Below, in pieces: positions 24,598 to 33,509 of a DNA stretch of 64,000 nt. Location: contig NZ_VAUV01000012.1 in NCBI RefSeq assembly GCF_005780165.1, positions 1 to 64,000 of the forward strand. Direction: 5' to 3'. The DNA comes from Phragmitibacter flavus. Lineage in GTDB: Bacteria > Verrucomicrobiota > Verrucomicrobiia > Verrucomicrobiales > Verrucomicrobiaceae. Each line of letters begins with the position of its first letter. Position 1 is the stretch's first letter. The notes beneath the pieces were generated by a model, which was not told where the DNA came from, made no database searches, and was given only the letters and a program-made list of their open reading frames with translations. Position numbers and translations under genes: made by a program.

Positions 24598-25407
24598 ATG
24601 AAATTGAACATCCCACAAGCAATTCTGTCGGCGGTCATTTTGATGGGTGGTTTTTCAGTGCAGGCCGGGGATTCGAAGGCGATTGTGACGCCGATCGAAG
24701 CAGAGGTTCCGTATGAAGCGGGTCGGGGTTTGTTGACGATCCAGCGTCCATCAGGGGTGGTGATCAACCCGACTTCGGCCACGTTGCCGCAGCATGCGTT
24801 CACGGCGCAGTATTGCTTTTTCCTTCCCAACAACGACAGCAAACCCTGGATGACGCATGGGGCGATGTTTGCCTATGGGGTGACGGACTGGCTGGAGGTG
24901 GCGGGTTTGTTCACGGCGCGCACGGAGGAGATTGTGGACGACTACATCAGCGGCGGGGTGCTGGTGCGGGCGCGGATTTTGAAGGACGAGGGGTTCGTGC
25001 CGCAGTTCAGCGTGGGGTATTACAGCTTTCACGGCGACATCGAGAGTTACAATGCGTTTGCGGCTTTTTACAAAAGGCTGCCGATTGGCGATGAGAGTGG
25101 TTTTGTGAAGTCGGTGGGTTTCCATGCGGGGATTCGTGAGACCTGGTTGGAGGACGGTCCAACGACGGACAAGAGCGATCGTCCCGTGGGTTATGTGGCG
25201 ATGGAGATCCAGTTGCCTGCGCGTTTGTATTTGGTGGGCGAGGTTTCCACGGATGACAAGGATCTTGGTGATCGCACGCCTTATGGCTTCGGGATTCAGT
25301 GGCGTGCGGGCGGCATCAACATCACCACAGCGTTCACCGAGTTGGGTGCCAATGGGATTACCGAGCCGAGCTTCTTCTTTGGGATCGGCACGCAGTATGC
25401 GTTTTGA
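24598..25407 (+). CDS. Predicted outer-membrane beta-barrel protein
   Basis: The start at MKLNIPQAILSAVILMGGFS gives a signal peptide ending VQAG and a 269-residue product; an upstream in-frame extension is antisense to the kinase start and unlikely. The mature part alternates aromatic and polar strands (FTAQYCFFLP, FVPQFSVGYYSFHG, YGFGIQWRAGGINITTAF) and ends with the Phe of YAF, a typical outer-membrane barrel terminus. I do not recognise a specific family. It runs divergently from the kinase gene and precedes two other envelope-type genes. Confidence 0.7.
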   Translation: MKLNIPQAILSAVILMGGFSVQAGDSKAIVTPIEAEVPYEAGRGLLTIQRPSGVVINPTSATLPQHAFTAQYCFFLPNNDSKPWMTHGAMFAYGVTDWLEVAGLFTARTEEIVDDYISGGVLVRARILKDEGFVPQFSVGYYSFHGDIESYNAFAAFYKRLPIGDESGFVKSVGFHAGIRETWLEDGPTTDKSDRPVGYVAMEIQLPARLYLVGEVSTDDKDLGDRTPYGFGIQWRAGGINITTAFTELGANGITEPSFFFGIGTQYAF

Positions 25408-25457
25408 TTTTGATAGGGTAGGGTCGGCGGATTTGTAGGTGCCGGTGTTGTCACGAC

Positions 25458-26306
25458 ATGAAAGCTAGAGTTCGAAAGTTTCATCAACTGTGCGCGGTGC
25501 TGGTCGGTGCCAGCATGGTAGGTGGTCCGTGCTTATGTTTGACGAGTTGTGAGGGGTTGGATTATTCGGCAGGGGCTGAGGGGACTGGCGTGCAGTTGCT
25601 GGGTGCCGTCGTCGTGCTGGCGAAATATCGAGCGAGTGAGAGGCAGAAGGCGATTGCTGAGGAGAAGGCTCGTGCGGTGGTGGCACGCATGGTCAAGCCG
25701 GCCTATGTCGAGAGGCGTGCGCAGGTGACTTCGAACTCGGCGAAAAAGATTCAGTCCACTCAGAAGACCTACGACAAGAAAATTGCGACGGCCCGGCCCG
25801 CGAAGACAGCGAGCAAGGCGGAGCCGAAACCCAAGGTCAAGCCTCAAGTCGATGTTGTGGTTGATCCCGCAGTTGTGGAGGTGAAGCGTTTGGAGAAGGA
25901 GAAGGCGGAGGCGATGGTGGCCTTGCAGAAACAGGCGGCGGCTGAGCTGGCTTCGTTGGACACGGCATGGCGTTCGATTGGAGGAGTCAGCAACCACTCG
26001 GTTTCAAGTGGACTGACGACGGAATCGGCGACCCCTCCAACGGGAGAGGTGCCGGTGAGCAGCACGCGGGATCGTGAGGTGTTGATGGCGTCGGCAGGAG
26101 CCCATCTTTCGACTTACATCGCAGTCACCGTTCCGGCCCAAGGCATTGCTGCGGAACGCGGTGGCAAGGCAACGGTCATGTTATGGAACACCCGGCTCCA
26201 AAGGTTGGCCAGCGATGAGGTGCTGGTGCTTGACCGTCAACCTGGCGGCGGAAAAGACATCAAAGTGGAAGGTCTGACGGCGCAATTTGTGGCGTCAACT
26301 CCATGA
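25458..26306 (+). CDS. Putative lipoprotein, unknown function
   Basis: 282 residues with a basic start and hydrophobic stretch (AVLVGASMVGGPCLCLTSCEG). LTSC is a possible lipobox giving an acylated Cys. The middle (about 60-180) is Ala/Lys-rich and helical (KAIAEEKARAVVARMVK, EVKRLEKEKAEAMVAL), likely coiled coil. The C-terminal 80 residues look like a small beta domain (THIAVTVPAQ-like STYIAVTVPAQGI, KATVMLWNTRL). No family recognised. Together with the barrel upstream and the OmpA-like protein 71 bp downstream it may be part of an envelope set. Confidence 0.55.
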   Translation: MKARVRKFHQLCAVLVGASMVGGPCLCLTSCEGLDYSAGAEGTGVQLLGAVVVLAKYRASERQKAIAEEKARAVVARMVKPAYVERRAQVTSNSAKKIQSTQKTYDKKIATARPAKTASKAEPKPKVKPQVDVVVDPAVVEVKRLEKEKAEAMVALQKQAAAELASLDTAWRSIGGVSNHSVSSGLTTESATPPTGEVPVSSTRDREVLMASAGAHLSTYIAVTVPAQGIAAERGGKATVMLWNTRLQRLASDEVLVLDRQPGGGKDIKVEGLTAQFVASTP

Positions 26307-26377
26307 AGGTAATCGGCGCATTTTTGAATCCTTAGTTGACATGGCGCTGAGTTTCGCCACTGCGGTAGTAGCCCATT

Positions 26378-27322
26378 ATGTCCAGCCCGTCCACCGGTCG
26401 TCCCAGTATCCTGGCCAATCTCATTCTCATGCTGTTTGTTGGCAGCATGTTGGTGGGATTTTTTGTTCTGTTGCGGAGTTGCGAGGAAAAAGCCGGGAAT
26501 GCCATGGTGGGTCCATTGAACCAGGAGAAGCCGGAAAAGGTGCCGGGGTCGACGGACTCCAAACCGGTGGCGGAACCAACCAAGGAAGATATCGCGAAGA
26601 AAGTGGCAGAGGCCAATCAGGTGCGCAAATCGCAGCCCGTCGCCAAGGAAGAGGAAGAGATCGGTAAACCTTTCAGCACGCCTCCAGCGGCTCCAGAACC
26701 GACACCGATGGTGGCAACGGCCGAGCCCACTTCGATGCCGAATTCGACCGCAACCCCTCCAAGCGCGACCCTCGTGACCGATACTCCGCCTGCGGCAACG
26801 ACGCCTGATGCATCATTGGACATCCTGCCGCCCAAAGAGCCGGTGCGTGAAGTGGCTGCCGGTTCGGCTGAGGGCAATGCGCTTATCAAGGACGCGGCGG
26901 CGAGGATCGACGAGGCACCTACTGAATTGTATTCCGACAAGGCCAAGGCCAAGGTGCGTGAGGGTTTGCAGGCGGCGCGACGCATTTTCAAAGTGCATAC
27001 CGTTTACTTTGAGAAGGGCGGGGCAAAACCCGGTGCGGCCGATTCGGGTGAGCTGGTCAAATCTTTAGGGGAAGGCTCGTTGGCTGAGGTAATGGATGAT
27101 CCGCGCGCCGTGTTTTTTGTTTTGGGTTTTGCGGATCGCACCGGGGACGCAGCGACCAACAAGAAGCTCTCGAAAGATCGTGCAGACGCGGTGATCAATC
27201 TTCTCAAAAGCGCTGGAGCGCTCAATTTGACGTATCCGGTGGCAATCGGATCGACCGAGCTGGTCGCGCCGGAGAACCAAAACAAGAACCGGGCGGCCGA
27301 AGTCTGGCTGGTGCTTCCCTGA
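26378..27322 (+). CDS. Membrane-anchored OmpA-like domain protein
   Basis: 314 residues. One N-terminal membrane helix (ILANLILMLFVGSMLVGFFV) is followed by a Pro/Ala/Thr-rich linker (about 40-180). The C-terminal domain shows VYFEKGG, FVLGFADRTGDAATNKKLSK, DRADAVINLLKSAG and KNRAAEVWLVLP, the pattern of an OmpA/MotB-type peptidoglycan-binding fold. The usual Asp and Arg that hold diaminopimelate are seen in ADRTGD and KNRAAEV. It would link the inner membrane to peptidoglycan. The neighbouring barrel and lipoprotein fit an envelope role; the exact function is not known. Confidence 0.75.
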   Translation: MSSPSTGRPSILANLILMLFVGSMLVGFFVLLRSCEEKAGNAMVGPLNQEKPEKVPGSTDSKPVAEPTKEDIAKKVAEANQVRKSQPVAKEEEEIGKPFSTPPAAPEPTPMVATAEPTSMPNSTATPPSATLVTDTPPAATTPDASLDILPPKEPVREVAAGSAEGNALIKDAAARIDEAPTELYSDKAKAKVREGLQAARRIFKVHTVYFEKGGAKPGAADSGELVKSLGEGSLAEVMDDPRAVFFVLGFADRTGDAATNKKLSKDRADAVINLLKSAGALNLTYPVAIGSTELVAPENQNKNRAAEVWLVLP

Positions 27323-27482
27323 TCGGATTAGAGACGCCGACGACGGCTTGATCGGTTGAAAGAAAAGGTTCAGGAGTCGAAAATAACCTTGCAATCAGCT
27401 TGACCCCGTTCTGCAAGCGTATAACATAGCATCCCCCTTCCGCGATGCGGACGGGCCGAATGCCAAATCACATTCGACTGCC

Positions 27483-27734
27483 ATGAAAAAGGAACTACAT
27501 CCAACCACTTTCGAGACCAGCATTACCTGCACCTGTGGCACGGTTTACAAAACTTGGTCTACCGTTCAGAACCTCAAAATCGGCATTTGCGCTGGTTGCC
27601 ACCCCTTCTTTACGGGTGAACAACGTTTCGTTGATACCGCCGGTCGCGTTGACAAATTCGCCCAACGTTATGGTTCGACCGCCGCGACTCGTCGTGGCAA
27701 GCCAAAAGCGGCTTCGGTTACGGCCTCCGCTTAG
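27483..27734 (+). CDS. rpmE: Ribosomal protein bL31, zinc type
   Basis: The 83-residue product starts MKKELHPTTFETSITCTCGT and continues GICAGCHPFFTGEQRFVDTA with GRVDKFAQRYG, which identifies bL31. The four zinc ligands Cys16, Cys18, Cys36 and Cys39 are intact, so this is the C+ form. The tail after GRVDKFAQRY is extended by about 20 residues rich in Arg, Lys, Ala and Ser. It is followed by a terminator and then prfA. No Shine-Dalgarno sequence is visible. Confidence 0.96.
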   Translation: MKKELHPTTFETSITCTCGTVYKTWSTVQNLKIGICAGCHPFFTGEQRFVDTAGRVDKFAQRYGSTAATRRGKPKAASVTASA

Positions 27735-27755
27735 CGCTTCAGATTTATTTTCAGC

Positions 27756-27796
27756 AAAACGGTGCTCGTGCCTTGATGGCGCGACACCGTTTTTTG
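27756..27796 (+). terminator. Rho-independent terminator between rpmE and prfA
   Basis: AAAACGGTG (27756-27764) pairs with CACCGTTTT (27785-27793) around a 20-base loop, and a T-rich tract follows. It may attenuate rather than fully separate rpmE and prfA. Confidence 0.7.
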
Positions 27797-27829
27797 TTTG
27801 TGCATTTTTTCGCCGACTGAATCAGCGCC

Positions 27830-28906
27830 ATGGACTACTCATCGATCATTGAAAAAAAGAAACTCCGTCTCTCCGAATTGGAGATGCAGATGGAGCAGCC
27901 GGATTTTTACGAAGACAACCGCAAGGCCAGCGGATTGCTGCGCGAACATCGGCATTTGCAGGCGCTGGACAATTCTTGGGAAGAGTTTTTGCGTGTTGGA
28001 CAGCAGATCGTCGACAATGAAGATCTCGCCAAGTCCGGAGATGCCGAACTGGCCGAGATGGCCGAAGAAGAATTGCCCTCGCTGAGGAAGCGGCTCGAGG
28101 AACTCGAAGGTTTGGTGCAGCTGGCCATTCTGCCACCGGATCCTTTGGAAGGTCGCGATGTGATCATGGAGATTCGCGCGGGCACGGGGGGAGATGAGGC
28201 GGCGTTGTTTGCCGGGGATTTGATGCGGATGTATGGCCGGTATGCCGAAGAGCGCGGTTGGAAGGTCGAGCCCTTGGAAGCCAGCCCGGCGGATCTGGGT
28301 GGGTTCCGCGAGGTGGTGTTCAAGGTGAGCGGCGAGGATGTGTTCAGCACATTGAAATATGAAAGCGGCGTGCATCGAGTGCAGCGCGTTCCTGCCACGG
28401 AAGCGCAGGGGAGGATTCACACATCCACGGCAACGGTGGCGGTGCTTCCTGAAGCCGAGGAGGTGGACATCGAGTTCAAGCCGGACGAGGTGCGCATTGA
28501 AGTTTGTCGTGCTTCGGGAAACGGTGGACAGGGGGTCAATACGACCGATTCCGCCGTGCAGGTGATGCACATGCCGACGGGCACCATTGTGCGTTGTCAG
28601 GATGGTCGCAGCCAGTTGAAGAACAAAGAGAAGGCGTTGTCGATTCTGCGTTCGCGACTGTTGGAGCGCAAACAGAACGAGGAGGCGGCCAAGTATTCGG
28701 CTCACCGCCGTTCATTGATCGGCAGTGGTGGCCGGGAGGAGAAGATCCGCACTTACAACTATCCGCAGAACCGCATCACCGATCACCGCATTGAAGTGAC
28801 GCTTTACAACCTTGAAATGTTCGTCGAAGGGCGCATTCAGGAGATGGTTGAGAAGCTGAAGGCAAGCGACGTGCATGATCGTCTTGCTGAGGCAGGGCTA
28901 CGTTGA
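27830..28906 (+). CDS. prfA: Peptide chain release factor 1
   Basis: RF1 reads UAA and UAG stop codons and releases the finished peptide. The 358-residue length is standard. The GGQ motif appears in ASGNGGQGVNTTDSAVQ, and the codon-reading PxT motif as RVQRVPATEAQGRIHTS, which marks RF1 rather than RF2. The first domain starts MDYSSIIEKKKLRLSEL. The usual downstream partner prmC (Gln methylase for GGQ) is not adjacent. No Shine-Dalgarno sequence is seen before the ATG. Confidence 0.97.
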   Translation: MDYSSIIEKKKLRLSELEMQMEQPDFYEDNRKASGLLREHRHLQALDNSWEEFLRVGQQIVDNEDLAKSGDAELAEMAEEELPSLRKRLEELEGLVQLAILPPDPLEGRDVIMEIRAGTGGDEAALFAGDLMRMYGRYAEERGWKVEPLEASPADLGGFREVVFKVSGEDVFSTLKYESGVHRVQRVPATEAQGRIHTSTATVAVLPEAEEVDIEFKPDEVRIEVCRASGNGGQGVNTTDSAVQVMHMPTGTIVRCQDGRSQLKNKEKALSILRSRLLERKQNEEAAKYSAHRRSLIGSGGREEKIRTYNYPQNRITDHRIEVTLYNLEMFVEGRIQEMVEKLKASDVHDRLAEAGLR

Positions 28907-29047
28907 TCGATTCATTAAATGTATTCACCAAGTAGTGGTTAACGACGGTGGATTCCGGTTTTGTATTGACAGCGATACACGACATGGGCCAAGCTCAAGG
29001 TCCACTAAGGCGGTTTTGTTTCTAATCCATTTGTCTAATTTTCGAAA

Positions 29048-30724
29048 ATGTCACTTCCATTCCTCCGCTCTTATTTCATGGCGAATTCGACCTTGTCCGT
29101 CATTTGTGGACTGGGTTTAAGTTTCATTTCGAGTCACGCAGCGACCGTGGTTTGGAATGGCGCAGGAGCGGACAATAACTGGGGGACTGGTGCGAATTGG
29201 GGAGGATCGGGCAGCACGGTTCCGGGGACGGCACCGGTGAACCCGGTCGCCCCTGCGACGGGGGATATCATTCAGTTTGCGGGTTCGACACGTCTGAACC
29301 CGTTGTTGGGCGCTGAGTTATGGCGGGCAGATCGAATCGTTTTTAACAGTGGTGCCGGAGCTTTCACTTTGGGGAATGAGGCGGATCGCAAGACCATCCG
29401 CTTGAGAGCAACCACCGCAACGGGCCATGATTCCAATGAATTTCTGGTGAACAACGCCTCAAATCTTCAGACCATCAACGACCACCTGGTGATTGAAGGA
29501 TCGGGGGTGAACAACACAACGGGGGGTGGCATTCAGGCAATCAATGGAGACATCGTGCTCAATGGCAATTTGTCGGCGGCAACCACCCTGAGTGGTCTTC
29601 GGCTGAAGCCCAATGGTGGGCGCACGCTGACCGTCAACGGGGTGATTTCCGGCAACTGGGGCCTCACTGCCGTGAACAGCGGCGGCACGGTGGCTTTGAA
29701 TGGATTGAACACCTACACCAATGGCACGGCGGTGTGGAGCGGAACGGTCAGGGTCGGAGTCAATTCCCTTTCCGGGGCAGCCGGTGCATTTGGGAATGGC
29801 ACTTCAGCCATTGCCATGGCAAATGGGGGAACCTCCCCCACTGACTCAGCCAACTACAACTCAGCGATCCTGACGAGCGCTGCGGTGACGATTGGGAGAG
29901 ACATCACGCTCACGACACGGACACAAGGAGCGGTGAATGCGACCAACAGCTTTCGGTTGGGTGGGGACACCGCCCATTTGTCCAGTTTTACGGGAACGGT
30001 GCTGATGTCGCATTTGCATCCGTTGACCGTGACGGCAGCAGCGGGGGGACGGGTAAACTTTAGCACGCTCAGCCGCACTTCGACCAACGCGTTGATGGAG
30101 GATGATTTGATCAAACAAGGGCTTGGCATCGTGGCACTGACCGGCACGGCCAACTATGCGGGCGAGACCTTGATCAATCAGGGGACACTTCTGGTGAACG
30201 GTATCTTATCGAAGACAAGCACGGCAGTTTCTACTCAGGTGGGCGCGGTCATCGTCAGCACCAACGCTGCTTTGGGAGGATCAGGCACCATTGCTCGCAA
30301 TGTGACCATCAACACCGGAGGGATTTTTGCTCCAGGGGATATGAGTCTTGCCAGCGTGAGTTCGACGGGGCTGTTGACCATTGACGCGGATCTCACCCTG
30401 AACACTGGCAGCATCCTGCGTTTTGATCTTGGCAGTAGTTCGGGCGATTGGGTGGATGTTAATGGAGCCCTCACATTGCGTGGAATTCTGGAGGTCACGA
30501 ATGCGGGAGGTTTTGGCAATGGATCCTACAAGTTGTTTGAATATGGAACCCTCGCCTACAACTTGGGCGATGTGGTCCTGGCAAGTCCGAACTACAGCCT
30601 GGTTGTTAACGATGCGCAAAAGGCGGTCTATTTGAATGTGGTGCCGGAACCGGGTCGCGTGGTTTTGCTTCTTGCGGGATTGGGACTTTTGGTGATCCGT
30701 CGTCGCCGTCGCTCCGTTGTTTAA
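29048..30724 (+). CDS. Autotransporter-type beta-strand repeat protein with PEP-CTERM tail
   Basis: 558 residues with a signal peptide (LSVICGLGLSFISSHAAT) and a repetitive, Gly/Asn/Thr-rich body of autotransporter-associated beta-strand repeats (VWNGAGADNNWGTGANW, GGTVALNGLNTYTNGTAVW, ALTGTANYAGETLINQGTLL). It ends with VPEPGRVVLLLAGLGLLVIR and an Arg cluster, a classic PEP-CTERM sorting tail processed by an exosortase. No exosortase gene lies in the window. The protein is probably surface-exposed or secreted. The start could also be the ATG at 29078. Confidence 0.88.
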   Translation: MSLPFLRSYFMANSTLSVICGLGLSFISSHAATVVWNGAGADNNWGTGANWGGSGSTVPGTAPVNPVAPATGDIIQFAGSTRLNPLLGAELWRADRIVFNSGAGAFTLGNEADRKTIRLRATTATGHDSNEFLVNNASNLQTINDHLVIEGSGVNNTTGGGIQAINGDIVLNGNLSAATTLSGLRLKPNGGRTLTVNGVISGNWGLTAVNSGGTVALNGLNTYTNGTAVWSGTVRVGVNSLSGAAGAFGNGTSAIAMANGGTSPTDSANYNSAILTSAAVTIGRDITLTTRTQGAVNATNSFRLGGDTAHLSSFTGTVLMSHLHPLTVTAAAGGRVNFSTLSRTSTNALMEDDLIKQGLGIVALTGTANYAGETLINQGTLLVNGILSKTSTAVSTQVGAVIVSTNAALGGSGTIARNVTINTGGIFAPGDMSLASVSSTGLLTIDADLTLNTGSILRFDLGSSSGDWVDVNGALTLRGILEVTNAGGFGNGSYKLFEYGTLAYNLGDVVLASPNYSLVVNDAQKAVYLNVVPEPGRVVLLLAGLGLLVIRRRRRSVV

Positions 30725-30795
30725 AACAGCTACCACCCCAAGCGCGCAGGGTGGCGACTGAATGCGGCAATGTGATTCAGCACGACACGAAACAG

Positions 30796-31782
30796 TCAGC
30801 GGCCTCTGCGACGGCGCAGGGCGAGGGAGCAAAGCCCAGAGAGGAGCAGGACGGCGCGGCTTGGCTCCGGGGCGGCAAAGATGGCCAGCACTTCCTGTTG
30901 GGTAAGCGCAGTATCGAACAGAGCCAGATAATCCATGGCACCGTTAAACGCTTTGCGGTGATTGCCACTGCCCGTGCCTGGCGTTTCGCTGCCGAGCAGC
31001 AGGTTGCCATTGGAAGTGGGGCTGACCCATGTGGTGGCGTTGCTGGTGAAGGTGCTTAGGATGCCATTGGCACCGACCAGATAAAAAGTGACCTGCCCGG
31101 TTTTTTTATCGGCATCGCCGTTGTCATTAAGCACCATGGCGATGTCATACCATTCACCGACGTTGAGGATGGCTGCGGGGTTATAAACATGACTGGCACC
31201 CGAGGAAGTCTGACCCGCTCCGGCACCAGCGGTGTAATAATAGAGGCTGCCATTGGTGTTGAGGCCGAACATGTAACCAAAGGAGGCCAGGCTGGGTTCA
31301 CTCCACCCTCCGAAGCCATTGCTGACGATCCATTGATTGGTGCCATCATCAATGAAGCCTCCACCGGCTGCCAAAGGGATCGCTCCATCCCAGCGCATGC
31401 GGGTGATCATGGTAGAAGATCCGCTGACGCTGGCGTTGGTGGCGATGAAGGTGGCGGAGGATACCGTGTCGGCCCCAGTTCCCGTCACCTGTGTGGTCAC
31501 CGTCGGGCTGAATTTGATCGCGTGACCTCCGGGATATTGCGGGGCTCCCCCATAAGGACCGTTCGCAGGACCTGCCACCCAGGAGAGATTGGCGAAGTTG
31601 CCTGAGGTGACCTGATGGTTGTTGACGCTTGAATCGACGACCTGGGTAAAGGTGGCGGCGGTGCTAACCGTGCCTCCGTCGAATTTCCAGAACGAGTCCG
31701 CGCTTTCCAAAGTGACAACGGCGCTCGCAGGGGAGCAACACAGGGCGGTGGCGAGGAGGACGGACTGGGAAACTAATTTCAT
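30796..31782 (-). CDS. LamG-domain protein with PEP-CTERM tail
   Basis: 328 residues from MKLVSQSVLLATALCCSPAS, a signal peptide. The body is a concanavalin A-like/LamG fold: SADSFWKFDGG, SAATFIATNASVSGSSTMITRMRWDG, GEWYDIAMVLND and FNGAMDYLALFDTALTQQEV. The C-terminus APEPSRAVLLLSGLCSLALR plus Arg-rich end is a PEP-CTERM tail. It faces the preceding PEP-CTERM gene tail to tail with about 70 bp between. An upstream in-frame extension to 31920 has no signal sequence and is not used. The ligand is unknown. Confidence 0.88.
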   Translation of the reverse strand: MKLVSQSVLLATALCCSPASAVVTLESADSFWKFDGGTVSTAATFTQVVDSSVNNHQVTSGNFANLSWVAGPANGPYGGAPQYPGGHAIKFSPTVTTQVTGTGADTVSSATFIATNASVSGSSTMITRMRWDGAIPLAAGGGFIDDGTNQWIVSNGFGGWSEPSLASFGYMFGLNTNGSLYYYTAGAGAGQTSSGASHVYNPAAILNVGEWYDIAMVLNDNGDADKKTGQVTFYLVGANGILSTFTSNATTWVSPTSNGNLLLGSETPGTGSGNHRKAFNGAMDYLALFDTALTQQEVLAIFAAPEPSRAVLLLSGLCSLALRRRRGR

Positions 31783-32002
31783 GCGTGATTGGGAATCGAT
31801 AAACGGCAAAGGATTGATAATGAGCCAATGACACGACTCTTTCAACCTGAAGCTTGTAGGCCGGAAGACACCAGACTCACGAAACACGCCAACCGAAGAA
31901 GCATGGCCTGTCGAAAACACTTCGCGTTGCGGCGTTCAGGATTGACTCGACACGCGGTCATGCGCTGAAATAACGACAACCCTTTGACCTCATGCGGAAA
32001 TC

Positions 32003-32521
32003 ATGAAATCACGAATTTACCAAGTGACCGTGGCGGCCGATGCACCGGTGATGAAGTTGAAGGATGCGGCACAAAATGCAGGGTTGCTTCCATTTGATGG
32101 ATCGGAGAAGTCGGATCTGTCGCCCAAGAAGTCTTTCGAGGTCGTGCATGAATCAAGAGTGGTTGACCCGAAGAGCTTTTGGTTTCTGGCTCCCGGCGTG
32201 CTGGTGTATCCCGAGGCGATGATCGGCGAGGATGTCTATGAATCCCCTTATTATAGCTGGGCTTACGATGTTGAACTGCTGTCGATGGTGAGTGAGACCG
32301 ATCATTTTTGGGCGATGAACACCACCCAGGTCTTTCCCCATCCGAACACCGGATATGTGTTTAATTTGAAGTATAACTATCCCTTGTTTCGGTTGGAAGG
32401 CGAAGCGAAGACCGATCTATTTTGTCTTGAGGGGCAGGAATCGACCGGTGATGAGCTGCTGGTGAACTATCGCCAGTATGGGTTGAGCGGTTTGACGTTT
32501 GAGGAGTTCTGGGTGGGGTGA
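32003..32521 (+). CDS. Hypothetical protein
   Basis: A 172-residue ORF starting MKSRIYQVTVAADAPVMKLK. It is rich in aromatic residues (SFWFLAPGVLVYPEAM, DVYESPYYSWAYDVELLSM, YVFNLKYNYPLFRLEGEA) with no signal peptide and no membrane segment. I recognise no family. It stands alone between the PEP-CTERM gene and the accessory region. Codon use resembles its neighbours, which supports coding. Confidence 0.6.
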   Translation: MKSRIYQVTVAADAPVMKLKDAAQNAGLLPFDGSEKSDLSPKKSFEVVHESRVVDPKSFWFLAPGVLVYPEAMIGEDVYESPYYSWAYDVELLSMVSETDHFWAMNTTQVFPHPNTGYVFNLKYNYPLFRLEGEAKTDLFCLEGQESTGDELLVNYRQYGLSGLTFEEFWVG

Positions 32522-32651
32522 TGGGGGGACCAATGGAGAATGGATTCCGCTGTCGCTAACCCAAAAAGATCGTTTCACGACGAATCGAAAACGCCATGGC
32601 AGCAATACGGGGTGCAAGCTGCCATCATCGGAACGGCGAGGGCTACGCAGT

Positions 32652-33008
32652 TCACGCTACTGCGCTCTTCCGAGCCGGGCGTTTGCGTTCACTCTTCTTG
32701 GTGCCGCCCGCTTTCTCGTATTCGTCGCTGTTCTTGCCGAATTTGGTGGCGACTCCGGTGAGCATGCGATCGGAGAGGTCATCCAACTCTTTTTCCAGGG
32801 CATCAAACTGATTTTTCAGTTCGTCGACCGTGGAGAGGGCGGCGTTGTAGGCGGTTTGTTTTTGAATGGTTTCCTGGATTTTGGCGTTGTAGGCGACGAG
32901 GGTTTGCCCGTTGCCGAGGTCTAGAGCGGCGTCGATGGAGGAGAGTCCGGCGGCGCGGCCATTGGCTTTGAGGATGGATTCTGAATTGAGTTTTTTGAGT
33001 CTGGCCAT
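32652..33008 (-). CDS. Conserved-looking hypothetical with coiled coil
   Basis: 118 residues: MARLKKLNSESILKANGRAA, a helical middle (STVDELKNQFDALEKELDDL) and a basic end with GVATKFGKNSDEYEKAGGTK then KSERKRPARKS. A similar 'GKxSxEYExAGG-KSERKR' ending occurs in small proteins of other bacteria as far as I recall, but no function is known to me. The leucine heptads suggest an oligomer. It lies downstream of the 21-bp array and the large NTPase gene, on the same strand. Confidence 0.65.
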   Translation of the reverse strand: MARLKKLNSESILKANGRAAGLSSIDAALDLGNGQTLVAYNAKIQETIQKQTAYNAALSTVDELKNQFDALEKELDDLSDRMLTGVATKFGKNSDEYEKAGGTKKSERKRPARKSAVA

Positions 33009-33165
33009 GGGGATTGCTTGTTGGGGTTGGGGGTGATGGCTAGATCAATGATTTTGATCTCGCCTGTTGGGGTTTGGTTTGAATGCTGATGAACAGCTTG
33101 GCGAAATTCTATTCAAGTGATCCATAAATGCAAAATATTTACTGCGTTTATCGGAAAACAGCTCC

Positions 33166-33417
33166 TTCTTTTTATCAGGAGGAACCTTTTTCTTTGCAGG
33201 AGCAACTTCCTTTCGATCAGAAGGTTCTTTCTGAAGAGTGGATGGTTCCTTCTATTGAGTAGAAGGTGCTTCTAGAAGTCTGGAAAGTTCTGTCTTCTTT
33301 GTGGAAGGAACCTTCCGAAAGATTGGAGATACCTGCTATCAAATGGAGGGTTCCATCTGGAAAGAGGACGGTAATGTCCGTTATAGGGGAGGTTCTGGCT
33401 AGAGAGTGAAAAGGACA
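33166..33417. repeat. Array of twelve degenerate 21-bp repeats
   Basis: The stretch divides exactly into twelve consecutive 21-bp units with no indels. The consensus is TTCT, five variable bases, RTG, then GAAGGTTCY. Position 13 is G in 11 of 12 units and position 20 is C in 11 of 12; the other conserved columns are 3, 16 and 17. The 3' part contains the inverted repeat GAA-GG-TTC. Read on the minus strand in one frame, units 4 to 12 are free of stops and give a seven-residue pattern such as GTIHSSE, STFYSIE, RTFQTSR and GSFHKED; units 1 and 3 contain stops. The flanks (33009-33165 and 33418-33509) show weaker or no periodicity and no gene. Confidence 0.88.
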
Positions 33418-33509
33418 AGGACACGAGAATCGGCTTCAGACTAACAAGTGTTGCAAACCTCTTCGTCAATGAGTTGATCGTAATATCAATTCTAAGGTAT
33501 TAGATGTAT

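Noticed and set aside
33166-33417. CRISPR array
   Set aside because: The units are contiguous, 21 bp and degenerate; there are no unique spacers between conserved repeats, and no cas genes are in the window.
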